DNA from: Arcticibacter svalbardensis MN12-7
GTDB taxonomy: Bacteria; Bacteroidota; Bacteroidia; Sphingobacteriales; Sphingobacteriaceae
Length of the DNA stretch: 64,000 nt
Reading direction: 5' to 3'
Assembly: GCF_000403135.1 (NCBI RefSeq)
Contig: NZ_AQPN01000079.1
Coordinates: 62,001 to 126,000 of the forward strand
Of the stretch, positions 47,264 to 56,186 are shown one piece after another. The first letter of the stretch is position 1, and the number at the start of each line of letters is the position of its first letter. Below the pieces are notes generated by a model. The model was not told the DNA's origin and searched no databases. It saw only the letters and a program-made list of their open reading frames with translations. Both the position numbers and the translations under genes were made by a program.

Positions 47264-48541
47264 ATGTTATTCCTGTACAATATTGGCATTCAACTTTTCA
47301 AATTCCTACTAGGTGTAGTACAAGCTTTCAACCCCACTGCCAAACTTTGGCTTAAAGGTAGAAAAAACTTGTTTCAAAAGATGAAAGAAGAAGTCAAAAC
47401 TGGAAAACAACATATTTGGTTTCATTTTGCCTCTCTCGGCGAGTTCGAACAAGGGAGACCAGTGCTTGAAAAAACGAAAATAGATTTTCCTGAATATCCC
47501 ATAGTAGTGACCTTCTTTTCTCCTTCCGGATATGAATTGCGGAAGAATTACGCATTAGCGGACCATGTATACTACCTTCCTCTGGATACCAAAAGGAACG
47601 CACAGCGCTTCATAGAAATTTTCAATCCTAAACTGGCTGTATTTACCAAGTATGAATATTGGTATCACTTTTATAATGAACTGTTTAAGGCAGAAATACC
47701 CATTCTCGTTATTTCCGCCTTATTCCGAAAAGAACTGGTCTTTTATAAATGGTATGGAGGTCTGCACCGCTCTATTTTACATCGTGTAACCCAGTTTTTC
47801 GTACAAGATCAAGCAAGCGTAACGATCTTGAAAACGATTGGCATTACGCAGGTTACTATTGGTGGCGACACCCGCTTTGACCGTGTAGCAGAAAATGCAA
47901 CCAATCCTGCACAATTTCAGCTAGTAAAAGATTTCTGTGCCGGAAATCCTGTTTTTGTTGCAGGAAGCACCTGGTCTCCTGATGAAAACCTGCTTGCAGT
48001 GGTCATTAAAAAGTACCCGAACTGGAAATTTATTATTGCTCCTCATGAAATTAAGCCAGAGAAAATTAAGGCATTGGAAAGCCTTCTTCCCGCAGAGAGT
48101 TTTATGAGATACTCCACTTTAAAAAACAACCCTCAATCTCCTGTTTTTACTAAAAAAGATCAGGTATTGATCATCGACAATATAGGCATGTTGTCCTCCC
48201 TTTACCAGTACGGTCAGATCGCCTACATTGGTGGAGGATTTGGTGTGGGCATCCACAATACACTTGAGGCTGCTGCTTTCGGCATCCCTGTACTATTCGG
48301 TCCCAACTATCAGAAGTTCCTTGAAGCCCGAACGCTGATTGAAAAGAAGGCAGGTTTTAGCATCAGCACAGAAAATGAACTTCTTGCGGTCATGGACGAT
48401 CTTCAGGATAACAGTTACCGTGCACAGAGCGGAATCATTGCAAAAAACTATGTCATGCAAGGAAAAGGCGCAACTGCCGCCATTCTATCCTATATGCATG
48501 AACACGTGTTTACTGTTTTACCAACTTCTCCAGAACGTTAA
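47264..48541 (+). CDS. waaA: 3-deoxy-D-manno-octulosonic acid (Kdo) transferase
   Basis: 425 residues. GT30: an N-terminal membrane-association helix, then FHFASLGEFEQGRP with the catalytic Glu near residue 60, FFSPSGYE, YYLPLDTKRNAQRFI, FTKYEYWYHF and the C-terminal GT-B donor site YIGGGFGVGIHNTLEAAAFGIPVLFGP. It transfers Kdo to lipid A precursor on the cytoplasmic face. Its 3-prime end overlaps the end of the convergent hemH gene by 32 bases. Confidence 0.95.
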   Translation: MLFLYNIGIQLFKFLLGVVQAFNPTAKLWLKGRKNLFQKMKEEVKTGKQHIWFHFASLGEFEQGRPVLEKTKIDFPEYPIVVTFFSPSGYELRKNYALADHVYYLPLDTKRNAQRFIEIFNPKLAVFTKYEYWYHFYNELFKAEIPILVISALFRKELVFYKWYGGLHRSILHRVTQFFVQDQASVTILKTIGITQVTIGGDTRFDRVAENATNPAQFQLVKDFCAGNPVFVAGSTWSPDENLLAVVIKKYPNWKFIIAPHEIKPEKIKALESLLPAESFMRYSTLKNNPQSPVFTKKDQVLIIDNIGMLSSLYQYGQIAYIGGGFGVGIHNTLEAAAFGIPVLFGPNYQKFLEARTLIEKKAGFSISTENELLAVMDDLQDNSYRAQSGIIAKNYVMQGKGATAAILSYMHEHVFTVLPTSPER

Positions 48542-49523
48542 TCCATGCCGGATTGTCGTTTAAACTTTCCACTAACTGTAATCGTTCCCCTCCAAGAGCC
48601 TTAAATTCAAGTCCGTACTCTTCTGTAATTTCATAAAGCGTTTCTAAACAATCCGCTACAAAAGCAGGACTAAAAACCAACAAACTTTTCGTTCCAGCTT
48701 TTCCCAACTCATCAATAACCTCTGTAGTGTACGGTTTCACCCAAGGATTTTTCCCCAATCTGGACTGGAAAGAAATCGTATATTTTTCTTTTGGAATATT
48801 CAGCTTAGCCGCTAGAAGGCGTGCTGTATGATGGCATTGCGCTGAATAACAAAACTTATTGACATCGGTTAGAGCGGAACAACAATCTGCAGATTGCAGA
48901 CAATGGCTTTTTGAATTATCCGTTTTAATCAGCTGGCGTTGCGGTAAACCATGAAAGCTAAACAGGATATGGTCAAAAGTTTCAGGTTTATACTTTAAAG
49001 CGTTGGCTGCAAAAACATCAATCATTCCCGGTTCATCATGAAAAGAATTCAGGAATGAAATATCAGGAATTGCCTGCCATTTACTCACAATCTCCATCAC
49101 TTTTTGATGAACAGATCCGGTAGAGGCCGAAGCATATTGCGGAAACAAAGGAATCACCCGAATGCTCTTTACATCGGCAGCTTTTAACTTATCAAGCGCC
49201 GATTGGATAGATGGATTTTGATACCGCATCCCCATTTCTACCTGGTACTCCTCACCCAATTGGGCCTGTAAAAGGTCGGTCATGAGCTTCGTGTAATACA
49301 GCAAAGGGGAACCTTTTTCGCTCCAAACCTTCTTGTAAATTTTTGCCGATTTAGGTCCCCTGAAAGGAACGATAATTCCCTTTACCAGTAATGTTCGATT
49401 TAATTGGGGAATGTCGATCACCCGCTCATCCATTAAAAACTCATCCAGATACCGCCGTACATCTTTTACCGAAGGGCTATCCGGAGTACCCAGATTGACC
49501 AATAAAACACCTTGTTTACTCAT
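48510..49523 (-). CDS. hemH: ferrochelatase
   Basis: Start placed at 49523 (MSKQGVLLVNLGTPDSP), the standard ferrochelatase N-terminus; the longer frame up to 49604 runs into crtW. 337 residues. FSFHGLPQRQL has the catalytic His, and SPAFVADCLETLYEI has the active-site Glu. Several cysteines (HCLQSADCCSALTD, CYSAQCHHTA) lie in a mid-protein insert typical of many bacterial forms. It inserts Fe(II) into protoporphyrin IX or acts as coproporphyrin ferrochelatase. It is third in an ispH-crtW-hemH arrangement. Confidence 0.95.
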   Translation of the reverse strand: MSKQGVLLVNLGTPDSPSVKDVRRYLDEFLMDERVIDIPQLNRTLLVKGIIVPFRGPKSAKIYKKVWSEKGSPLLYYTKLMTDLLQAQLGEEYQVEMGMRYQNPSIQSALDKLKAADVKSIRVIPLFPQYASASTGSVHQKVMEIVSKWQAIPDISFLNSFHDEPGMIDVFAANALKYKPETFDHILFSFHGLPQRQLIKTDNSKSHCLQSADCCSALTDVNKFCYSAQCHHTARLLAAKLNIPKEKYTISFQSRLGKNPWVKPYTTEVIDELGKAGTKSLLVFSPAFVADCLETLYEITEEYGLEFKALGGERLQLVESLNDNPAWINVLEKLVKQ

Positions 49524-49561
49524 AGAATTTTGTAAAGCAAATATAGCGATTCTCCTGATTT

Positions 49562-50230
49562 TTATTTCATCTGCCAGAGCTTCCACCACGGTATTGCAGG
49601 CCATTCATGATGTTCATAATGGTATCCAAAAAAGTAACAGGAGAAAAAACCAACTAAGTGATTCTTTTTTAAAGAGCAGGAATGGTGTACATTGTCATGA
49701 TCACCATGATGAGGGATCCAGGTGCCGAAAGTAAAGAGTTGCAGGGTGCTCAACAATGCTGGTGCTACCCAAAATAATAATAAATTAGATTCTGGTATCC
49801 AGATATTTAGCACATTAAAAGCAATGGCCATAAATACAATTTGCATAACAGACATATACTCTTTCATAAAGCTAAAATACCAGCTCAGGTATGTGCCGTC
49901 ATGATAATCAGGGTCCTGATCGGAATGCACATAACGATGATGCTCATGATGTTTTTTGAGCAATTTGTTAAATGAAAAAGCAGCGTAAAGAGCGGTGCAA
50001 ATCTGACCAATGATGCTATTAAATTTACCTGAGGAAGACACAGTTCCATGCATCGCATCGTGGGCAGTAATAAAGAGGCCGGTATACAAATGCATTTGTA
50101 CCAGTACCATCAGGTACACCAAAGGATTACTCCATGAAAAATCCCATCGCAATAAAAACACTAATGAAACGCACCAGGAAGCGATCACTATGAATGCCAC
50201 CAGTATGCCATAATTAGATGCCTGTTTCAT
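49562..50230 (-). CDS. crtW-like: beta-carotene ketolase-like membrane di-iron oxygenase
   Basis: 222 residues with four predicted membrane helices. Three His clusters fit the membrane fatty-acid-desaturase/ketolase fold: HDAMHG (57-62), HHEHHRYVHSDQDPDYH (94-110) and YHYEHHEWP near the C-terminus, plus PHHGDHDNVHH. The DPDYH block and short length resemble CrtW more than lipid desaturases, though CrtZ-like or desaturase function is possible. It would add keto groups to beta-ionone rings. It lies 13 bases after ispH and just before hemH, so it is co-transcribed with isoprenoid and heme genes. Confidence 0.75.
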   Translation of the reverse strand: MKQASNYGILVAFIVIASWCVSLVFLLRWDFSWSNPLVYLMVLVQMHLYTGLFITAHDAMHGTVSSSGKFNSIIGQICTALYAAFSFNKLLKKHHEHHRYVHSDQDPDYHDGTYLSWYFSFMKEYMSVMQIVFMAIAFNVLNIWIPESNLLLFWVAPALLSTLQLFTFGTWIPHHGDHDNVHHSCSLKKNHLVGFFSCYFFGYHYEHHEWPAIPWWKLWQMK

Positions 50231-50243
50231 AACCTGATCCTGA

Positions 50244-51095
50244 TTAGAAACTTTCCAATGTACTTTTAACCTTTTCCATCAGCCACATCGGTGTGGAGGT
50301 TGCACCACAGATGCCAATTTTATCACCCGGACTAAACGTATTAATATCCAGATCCTCTGCCTGTGATATAAAATAAGTGTTCGGATTATATTTCAAACAC
50401 ACTTCATACAACACCTTCCCATTCGATGATTTTTTCCCTGATACAAAAATGATCTTATCAAAGTTGGTTACAAAACTTTCCAAATCCTCATTTCTGTTTG
50501 ATACCTGCCTGCAAATCGTATCATTTGCTTTCACATCGTATCCGCGGTTTATAAGTTCCTCTTTTATCTGATAAAATTTCTCAGTGCTCTTTGTAGTCTG
50601 GCTGTATAACGTAAATTTTGCAGGAAGATCAACATGATCCAGTTCAGAGATATCCTGAAATACCAGTGCTTCATTATTAGTTTGTCCCTGAAGACCAATC
50701 ACTTCAGCATGCCCATGTTTGCCAAAAATTAATATAGGTTCCTTTTCTTCATGAGTAGTCTTAATCCGGTTTTGAAGTTTTAAAACAACCGGACAAGAAG
50801 CATCAATTAAGGTAATATTATTTTTAAGTGCAGTACGATAAGTATCTGGAGCCTCACCATGAGCACGGATCAGCACCTTTTCGCCTTGCAGATTTTCCAG
50901 ATCTTCATGCGCAATAATCTTAAGCCCTTTGGCTTTTAACCTTTCCACTTCTTCATCATTATGCACAATATCACCCAGGCAATATAAGTAGCCGTCTTCG
51001 GCCAAAATTTCTTCTGCCATGTCTATAGCGTATACTACGCCAAAGCAAAATCCCGAATTTCCGTCTATTGTTACCTGAAGATTGTAGCTCATCAT
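50244..51095 (-). CDS. ispH: 4-hydroxy-3-methylbut-2-enyl diphosphate reductase
   Basis: 283 residues. The 4Fe-4S cysteines are in GFCFGVVYA (C17), DASCPVV and ICGATSTPMWLME. RAHGEAP, GKHGHAEVIGL and the SNRN stretch bind the diphosphate. It performs the last step of the MEP pathway giving IPP and DMAPP, the precursors of the carotenoids made by neighbouring genes. The second ATG (three bases in) may be the true start. It heads the ispH-crtW-hemH unit. Confidence 0.95.
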   Translation of the reverse strand: MMSYNLQVTIDGNSGFCFGVVYAIDMAEEILAEDGYLYCLGDIVHNDEEVERLKAKGLKIIAHEDLENLQGEKVLIRAHGEAPDTYRTALKNNITLIDASCPVVLKLQNRIKTTHEEKEPILIFGKHGHAEVIGLQGQTNNEALVFQDISELDHVDLPAKFTLYSQTTKSTEKFYQIKEELINRGYDVKANDTICRQVSNRNEDLESFVTNFDKIIFVSGKKSSNGKVLYEVCLKYNPNTYFISQAEDLDINTFSPGDKIGICGATSTPMWLMEKVKSTLESF

Positions 51096-51224
51096 ATGTT
51101 AAACACAAAAATAAGAAATTGTTTCTATTTGGCAGCTAGCTTGTTGATGGTAAATTGTTGGAAGATTTAATAATTAAATCGTAAAAGGTATTTATTCGTT
51201 TGACTTGCTAAAATCTACCGCTTC

Positions 51225-51575
51225 ATGGGCAAAGAAGAGGTAAATTACAAAACCGTACTTGGTTCTTCCGATGAGGCTTCTTTTACTGTAAAGTACACGG
51301 AGACGCTTCCCCAAGGAGACTGGATGGCTAGCAGCTATACTGCCGGAGACTGGAAATCATGTTCAGCTCCTATAGGCGACGATGCCAAACAAGTGAAGTC
51401 ACTTTGAAAATCTAAAGACATCTGGGTAAGAAGGACTTTTAATGTTGCCAGTCCGGCTATTATCAATGAACTATTGTTAAAGATAACCATGATGACAATA
51501 TCGAAGTGTATCTAAACGGGAAAAAGGTGTATAGCAAAATCGTATTGAAGACTGCTTTATAAATATCACCCCGAG
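51225..51575 (+). pseudogene. remnant of a glycosidase/glutaminase-type protein domain
   Basis: A 60-codon frame from 51225 gives LGSSDEASFTVKYTETLPQGDWMASSYTAGDWKSCSAPIGDDA. After a stop other frames continue KDIWVRRTFNVASPAIIN, then HDDN-like residues and EVYLNGKKVY. The KDIWVRR..NVEVYLNG pattern occurs in galactose-binding-like jelly-roll domains of large exported enzymes (GH2-like and DUF4964/4965 glutaminase proteins). Only about 110 residues remain and several frame changes exist. It is clearly degraded; the parent family is uncertain. Confidence 0.5.
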
Positions 51576-51712
51576 ATTTTCACCTGATTTACCATGAGAA
51601 CTCTTTCTGACAAGCATATATTAATTACCATTTGCTTGCTTGACCTCATTACTCATTTGATCGTTCAGCACTTCGGATGTAAATAACAATAAATTATTTC
51701 ATTTGCATACAG

Positions 51713-52285
51713 ATGGTTATATTCGTTATGATCAGTGGTAATGTAATAAAACTTCAAATGATGTCAATTAAAAAAATTGTTATATTCCCAACCAATACTA
51801 AGGCTATTGCTTTCTTTAATGAAATGGCGGATAAAAAAACGGAAATTTTTAAAAAAATTGATAATATCACTTTAGTCCGTCAAATCACTCAAAAAAAGGA
51901 AAAATAGTTTGAATGATACTGGTTATTACTCATTCCTTAAAATTGAGGATGAGACCGACACATTTTATCAATTCATCACCGCGAATAATGTTGTTTACAC
52001 TGTCTATTTTAAAATAGATGAGTATTCCGATTATGTTGATCACTATCCTTTATTATTACAATAAGGTTATGCATTCGGCTTCCGACAACAGAAATATGAA
52101 GATGATGTAAGAAACGGAAGTGATAAAATCGTCTTTTCTACGATCTATAAAATCATCTCAGATTTTTTTGCTGACAAAGGCAAAGAGACCATCCTATTGT
52201 ATCATAGCGACACTAGTGATGGTAGACACCACAGCAGAAACAGACTTTTTAATTCTTGGACAAAAAATTTAATAGGCCTGAATTA
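51713..52285 (+). pseudogene. broken DUF6169-like gene
   Basis: From 51889 one frame reads NSLNDTGYYSFLKIEDETDTFYQ, then FITANNVVYTVYFKIDEYSDYVDHYPLLLQ, a TAA, then GYAFGFRQQKYEDDVRNGSDKI and LLYHSDTSDGRHHSRNRLFNSW to a stop near 52285. The SDGR..RNRLFNSW ending resembles DUF6169 proteins, small Bacteroidota proteins of unknown function. The upstream 64-codon frame from 51713 (EIFKKIDNITLVRQ) may be the N-terminal part in another frame. At least one nonsense codon and one shift make it non-functional as read. Confidence 0.5.
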
Positions 52286-52625
52286 ATATATCTGTTGGTA
52301 TATTTAAGCTTACATTAAGTTTTCTAATCATCTCAATAGTAAGCTTTCTTTTTCTATTTAAGATCTCACTTACCCTGCTCTGAAGACCAATTACTTTAGC
52401 CAAATCATTTTGAGTATAGCCTAGTTGCTCCATCCTATATTTTATTGCCTCAATCGGATCAGGATAACCGATTTTAATGTGCTGATTTTCATAAGCCTCT
52501 ATTAAAACACCTAAAATTTCCAATTCATCACCTTCCGGAATTCCATGGATAGAGTCAAAAATTATTTCAAGACGAGCTATTGCGTTGCTATAATCCTTTT
52601 CTGTTTTTATTGGTTTAATATTCAT
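52269..52625 (-). CDS. higA: HigA-type antitoxin / XRE regulator
   Basis: 118 residues. The N-terminal 60 residues (IKTEKDYSNAIARLEIIFD..DELEILGVLIEAYENQH) match the HigA-like extension. The Xre helix-turn-helix is YTQNDLAKVIGLQSRVSEILNRKRKLT (about 70-96). It normally binds HigB and represses its own operon. Here the toxin gene immediately upstream is reduced to its last 36 codons, so HigA is orphaned. The 3-prime end slightly overlaps the opposing DUF6169-like remnant. Confidence 0.88.
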   Translation of the reverse strand: MNIKPIKTEKDYSNAIARLEIIFDSIHGIPEGDELEILGVLIEAYENQHIKIGYPDPIEAIKYRMEQLGYTQNDLAKVIGLQSRVSEILNRKRKLTIEMIRKLNVSLNIPTDILIQAY

Positions 52626-52628
52626 AGC

Positions 52629-52736
52629 TTAAATTCTAGTTGCATCAATTTTATCGTATTCAGCATGTGTTCCTACAAACCTAACCCATACCATTTGGTA
52701 TGCATAATTTATTTTAACAATGAGCCTGTAGTGATT
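52629..52736 (-). pseudogene. higB: HigB toxin C-terminal remnant
   Basis: Thirty-six codons [20 protein letters not shown] and then [15 protein letters not shown] before a TAA, three bases ahead of the higA start. This is the standard HigB ending ([21 protein letters not shown]). A TGA lies directly in front of it and no start codon or N-terminal half follows upstream, so the toxin is lost. Confidence 0.8.
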
Positions 52737-52739
52737 TCA

Positions 52740-53069
52740 TATATCCCAGAATGGGAAATAAAAAACACGAAAAATGGATATACAATACGAGTGGATACTT
52801 GGAAAGGCATCCTCAATATAAAATTAATATTATGATCTGCATCCCGCGTAGAAGTCAGCTCTATAGCTCAACCGCTACTCCCTCCTTCTTACTTCGCTGC
52901 TCGTTCGACAAAAACGCTGTTTTATCGAAGCACCAAGCCAGCACGAGCGAACAACCAACGAACAAGCAACCCATATTTCCCCAAGCGGTTTCCTACCTGG
53001 TACAAAGGGAATAATACTCCAATTAATAGAAAACTGGAGATCTAAACTAACCCATCCCGTTCATTTTCC
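52740..53069. other. spacer without a recognised gene
   Basis: Between the higB remnant and the carotenoid-tailoring operon. Its base composition at 52860-52990 is visibly less AT-rich than the surroundings. Frames exist but match nothing I know. The terminator of the operon may lie here, but I see no clear hairpin. Confidence 0.35.
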
Positions 53070-53702
53070 TCAGCCCCAAACACGTAACACAAAGAAGAAA
53101 ACAAACTGCACAACGAAATACGTAACAGCAGCCGAATTCTGCTTTTTAAAGTCCATTTTATAAAACAAAGCCAATAACAAAGCAGAGAAAATAAACCAGA
53201 CTACATAGTTTTGCAAAGGAATCACAGCAGGATCCCAGCTCCAATAATCAAATTGAATAGCAACAGGCTCAATCAGATAATCGAGCAAGGTTACCATTGA
53301 AGCTCCAAGTACTAAAAAAACATAAATATTCCGAATACGAAGCGAAGACAGCAACATGCCAGCAGAGTAGATGACCAAAATCCAGTTTACACCTATCATG
53401 AGCGGTGTACCAGCAACTTTGATCCCCAATGTGGCACCATAAAAGTAGCTTCCAAAAACCAGTCCGGTTTGTGTTCCAACTAATTCAATCAAAAAACCGG
53501 CAACATAGATCTGCAGAAAAAATAGCCAAAAGAATCTGTTTTTTGCAGGCTGACTGATCATCATCAGCAACAGCATGAGCAGCAAATGATAAGGCACCAG
53601 AGCTTTAAATAAATTAATATATGGCGGATAAAGAAAGCCGCCAAGGCCTACTGTAAAAAACAGTACAACCAACCAGGCACAAATCCTTTGTGTTGCTTTC
53701 AT
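53070..53702 (-). CDS. cruF-like: CruF-like carotenoid biosynthesis membrane protein (DUF422)
   Basis: Start placed at 53702: its ATG overlaps the glycosyltransferase stop (ATGA), and the long frame upstream merely runs antisense-like through that gene. About 210 residues with six or seven membrane helices. FLIELVGTQTGLVFGSYFYG, TPLMIGVNWILVIYSAGMLL and DYLIEPVAIQFDYWSWD are the conserved blocks of the DUF422/CruF family, carotenoid 1-prime,2-prime-hydratases that add the hydroxyl later glycosylated. Coupled directly to a glycosyltransferase and an acyltransferase. Confidence 0.82.
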   Translation of the reverse strand: MKATQRICAWLVVLFFTVGLGGFLYPPYINLFKALVPYHLLLMLLLMMISQPAKNRFFWLFFLQIYVAGFLIELVGTQTGLVFGSYFYGATLGIKVAGTPLMIGVNWILVIYSAGMLLSSLRIRNIYVFLVLGASMVTLLDYLIEPVAIQFDYWSWDPAVIPLQNYVVWFIFSALLLALFYKMDFKKQNSAAVTYFVVQFVFFFVLRVWG

Positions 53703-54790
53703 TGTTTGATAGTCCTCCCCTTCCAGGTTATTGTTTTGCTCAAGTATTTCTGCACAGAGAGGATGGCGATGAAAAGCAGTGTAGCCATTTGAAAGGGATG
53801 GAGCAACACATTCCATAACGCATGTTGCCCGCTTAACAGAGAAATCATCACACGACTTAAGATGATTAGCGTCAAGGCAAACATAAATAGGTGAAAAGGA
53901 AGGTAGGAGGCAATAAACAGTGGTCCGATCATCACCAGCATCAGATAACAAATTAACGCACCAATATTTTTATTAAAGCCGGCCAACAGATTTTTACTAA
54001 ATCCGTTTATCCCTTCTTCATAACTTTTATACATGCGGCATGAAATATAGCCATTTGCCAGTAAGGCCTCGGCATTGTACCGGTAAGTTTTAATCAGTTT
54101 AATCAGTTCGATATCTTCCAGGACTTTGTCCTTTACCTGGGCATGCCAGGAATGATGATGGTATAAGGCACTTTCAAACAACATAAACTGGCCGCTTGCA
54201 GCTGCAAAAGCAGAATTTTTAGAAATCCGCACCAGCCGTAACGGAAGCAGATTGAGCAAAATGAAGTGCATTAAAGGAACAACCATCCTTTCGCCGATAC
54301 TTCCCATAATTTGGTTGGTAAACAGACTTAAAAGGGCAAGCTTTCCTAGCTTCATCCGGTGTAATACACTATTTATCAATCCCTCTTTGATTTGCGTATC
54401 GGCATCAATAAAGAGCAAATATTTCCCTTTGGCTAATTTACTGAGCTGGTGACAGGCATAGTTTTTCCCCAACCATCCATCCGGCAATTTATTTCCTTTG
54501 AATACTTTGAAACGGTCGTCAAGTAGGGCATATTCCGTACAGAGATTGAAAGTGGCATCGGTAGACTGATCATCCAGTATTAAAATTTCGAGATTTTGAT
54601 AGGACTGATTGCTGATCGATTGAAGTAATGCTTCAATACGCCCTTCCTCATTGCGCGCAGGTATTAATATGGAAACCAAATCGTTGTATTTCCTTGATGA
54701 TGACGGCAGTTTAGGGTTAGAAATAAAATTAAACAGGGTAACTGCGAATCGTATAATTAAGAAGAAGAAAATAATATAAAAAACAAGCAT
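53699..54790 (-). CDS. family 2 glycosyltransferase, probable carotenoid glycosyltransferase
   Basis: 363 residues. An N-terminal membrane helix, then the GT2 domain: LVSILIPARNEEGRIEALL, LEILILDDQSTDAT, the DxD motif LLFIDADTQ, and KVLEDIELIKLIKTYRYN as the base region. Three or four C-terminal membrane helices follow (ALICYLMLVMIGPLFIASYLPF..). This layout matches CruC/CrtQ-type carotenoid glycosyltransferases and also hopanoid or lipid GTs. Overlap with the CruF-like gene supports a carotenoid acceptor. Confidence 0.78.
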   Translation of the reverse strand: MLVFYIIFFFLIIRFAVTLFNFISNPKLPSSSRKYNDLVSILIPARNEEGRIEALLQSISNQSYQNLEILILDDQSTDATFNLCTEYALLDDRFKVFKGNKLPDGWLGKNYACHQLSKLAKGKYLLFIDADTQIKEGLINSVLHRMKLGKLALLSLFTNQIMGSIGERMVVPLMHFILLNLLPLRLVRISKNSAFAAASGQFMLFESALYHHHSWHAQVKDKVLEDIELIKLIKTYRYNAEALLANGYISCRMYKSYEEGINGFSKNLLAGFNKNIGALICYLMLVMIGPLFIASYLPFHLFMFALTLIILSRVMISLLSGQHALWNVLLHPFQMATLLFIAILSVQKYLSKTITWKGRTIKQ

Positions 54791-54793
54791 TGA

Positions 54794-55486
54794 TTAGACG
54801 ATAATACGGCTTTGCACTTGCCGCGAGTGTTCATAATGTTTATTATAGGCACTTTTAATTAATTGCAGACTTGTAAACTCTGCTCCTTCCCAATTTTGCA
54901 GATAACTAGTTATAGTTGGTTTACGATTCTCAAAGTAATCAACGAAGGAAGCTGAAAAAACGTATTGAAAAGTTTTATTGGATGAATTTATAAGGTTCAT
55001 CAGCCCTTTTTCAAAGATCACTTCCTTGGCAGTACCTGAATGTAATTTGCCTTGTGGAAAGATAAGAACCAGGTTATTGGGATCATTAAGCAGCTGCCCG
55101 GCATACTCCAATGAACGGACCATACTGCGGGAATGTTTTTTCACCGGAAATGCTCCCAGATACTTCAGGAACCATACCTTTTTGTAGTTCTCCTCGGTAA
55201 CCATGACATAAAAAGTTTTCCGGTAATGGATCCGGTTAACCTGATACATCATAAATCCATCCCACCAGGAAAAATGATTAGCCAACAGCAAAATAGAACG
55301 ATCTTTTTGAAAGGGTTCCCGATTAAAGGAAAACTTTAAAAAATCTTTTTTTATTATCGAGCTGATATACCAGGTAAAGAATGATTTAACCAGTGACTTG
55401 TACATAGAATCAGGTTCAAGCCGGTAATATAGCTGTTTTTGAAGTTTATTCCTAAAGTTTAAATAAGGTGTTCGAATTTTTCCCAA
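54794..55486 (-). CDS. PlsC-family acyltransferase, possible carotenoid-glycoside acyltransferase
   Basis: 230 residues. The catalytic HX4D is NHFSWWDG (H71 to D76), and IFPQGKLHSG is the glycerol-phosphate-binding-like motif, with GAFPVKKHSRS between them. No clear N-terminal membrane helix. It could be a lysophosphatidate acyltransferase, but it sits three bases before the glycosyltransferase and one gene from the CruF-like gene. That parallels the CruC/CruD pairing, where CruD acylates the sugar. The start at 55486 overlaps rluA by 28 bases; an internal ATG at 55405 is an alternative. Confidence 0.75.
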   Translation of the reverse strand: MGKIRTPYLNFRNKLQKQLYYRLEPDSMYKSLVKSFFTWYISSIIKKDFLKFSFNREPFQKDRSILLLANHFSWWDGFMMYQVNRIHYRKTFYVMVTEENYKKVWFLKYLGAFPVKKHSRSMVRSLEYAGQLLNDPNNLVLIFPQGKLHSGTAKEVIFEKGLMNLINSSNKTFQYVFSASFVDYFENRKPTITSYLQNWEGAEFTSLQLIKSAYNKHYEHSRQVQSRIIV

Positions 55487-56178
55487 AAACCATCGTGTGG
55501 TAAGGGGGCAATAATGTCTACAGGCTCATTTTTTACCGGGTGAATAAACTGAAGTCTACGGGCATGCAGGGCAATTGTCTTCCTTAAACTTCCTCTGGGA
55601 TAGCCGTATTTATTGTCGCCAACAATAGGGCAGTCCAGGGTAGATAGTTGTACTCTGATTTGGTGCGGGCGACCTGTTAAAGGGTCTACTTCAATTAAAT
55701 AGTAGCCTCCCATTTCGCCAATGAGTTTATAGTTGAGTTCAGATCGCAAGCTTCCCGGAACTTCTTCGTTATAAGCTTTGGTAACGTTCTTCTGTGGGTT
55801 TTTAATGAGCCAGTGTACCAGGTTTCCTGATTCGGGAACGGGTCTGTTGCGTACAACGGCAAGGTAGGTTTTGTTCATGAGGCGCGACTTGAACAAGGCA
55901 TTTACCCGCTCGAGCGCTTTACTGGTGCGGGCAAACAGAATCACTCCGCTTACAGGTCTGTCCAGCCGGTGCACTACCCCTAAAAAGGCCTTATTGGGCT
56001 TATGATATTTGAGGGCAATGTATTTTGCAACCTTTTCATCCAGAGATTCGTCTCCGGTATCATCTACCTGAACAATATCTCCTGCCCTTTTATTCACCGC
56101 AACGAGATGGTTATCTTCGAATAAGACATCCTTTTCTGTTACATCATGATTGATATATAAATTATCAGCTTTACCCAT
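55459..56178 (-). CDS. RluA-family pseudouridine synthase
   Basis: 239 residues. VVHRLDRPVSGVILFART has the catalytic D73 in the HRLD motif; GRPHQIRVQLSTLDCPIVGDNKYGYP and LHARRLQFIHP are the other family blocks. There is no N-terminal S4 domain. It isomerises uridine in rRNA or tRNA; the target site is not predictable. It is 8 bases after panB and overlaps the acyltransferase frame, so it belongs to the same operon. Confidence 0.92.
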   Translation of the reverse strand: MGKADNLYINHDVTEKDVLFEDNHLVAVNKRAGDIVQVDDTGDESLDEKVAKYIALKYHKPNKAFLGVVHRLDRPVSGVILFARTSKALERVNALFKSRLMNKTYLAVVRNRPVPESGNLVHWLIKNPQKNVTKAYNEEVPGSLRSELNYKLIGEMGGYYLIEVDPLTGRPHQIRVQLSTLDCPIVGDNKYGYPRGSLRKTIALHARRLQFIHPVKNEPVDIIAPLPHDGFWEKFEHLI

Positions 56179-56186
56179 TTATCACC

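Noticed and set aside
52545-52835. 96-codon plus-strand frame opposite higA and the higB remnant
   Set aside because: The minus-strand HigBA reading explains the region; this frame has no recognisable family.
53703-53951. N-terminal extension of the CruF-like frame
   Set aside because: It runs through the glycosyltransferase coding region, lacks hydrophobic or family character, and the ATG at 53702 gives the ATGA overlap and correct protein start.
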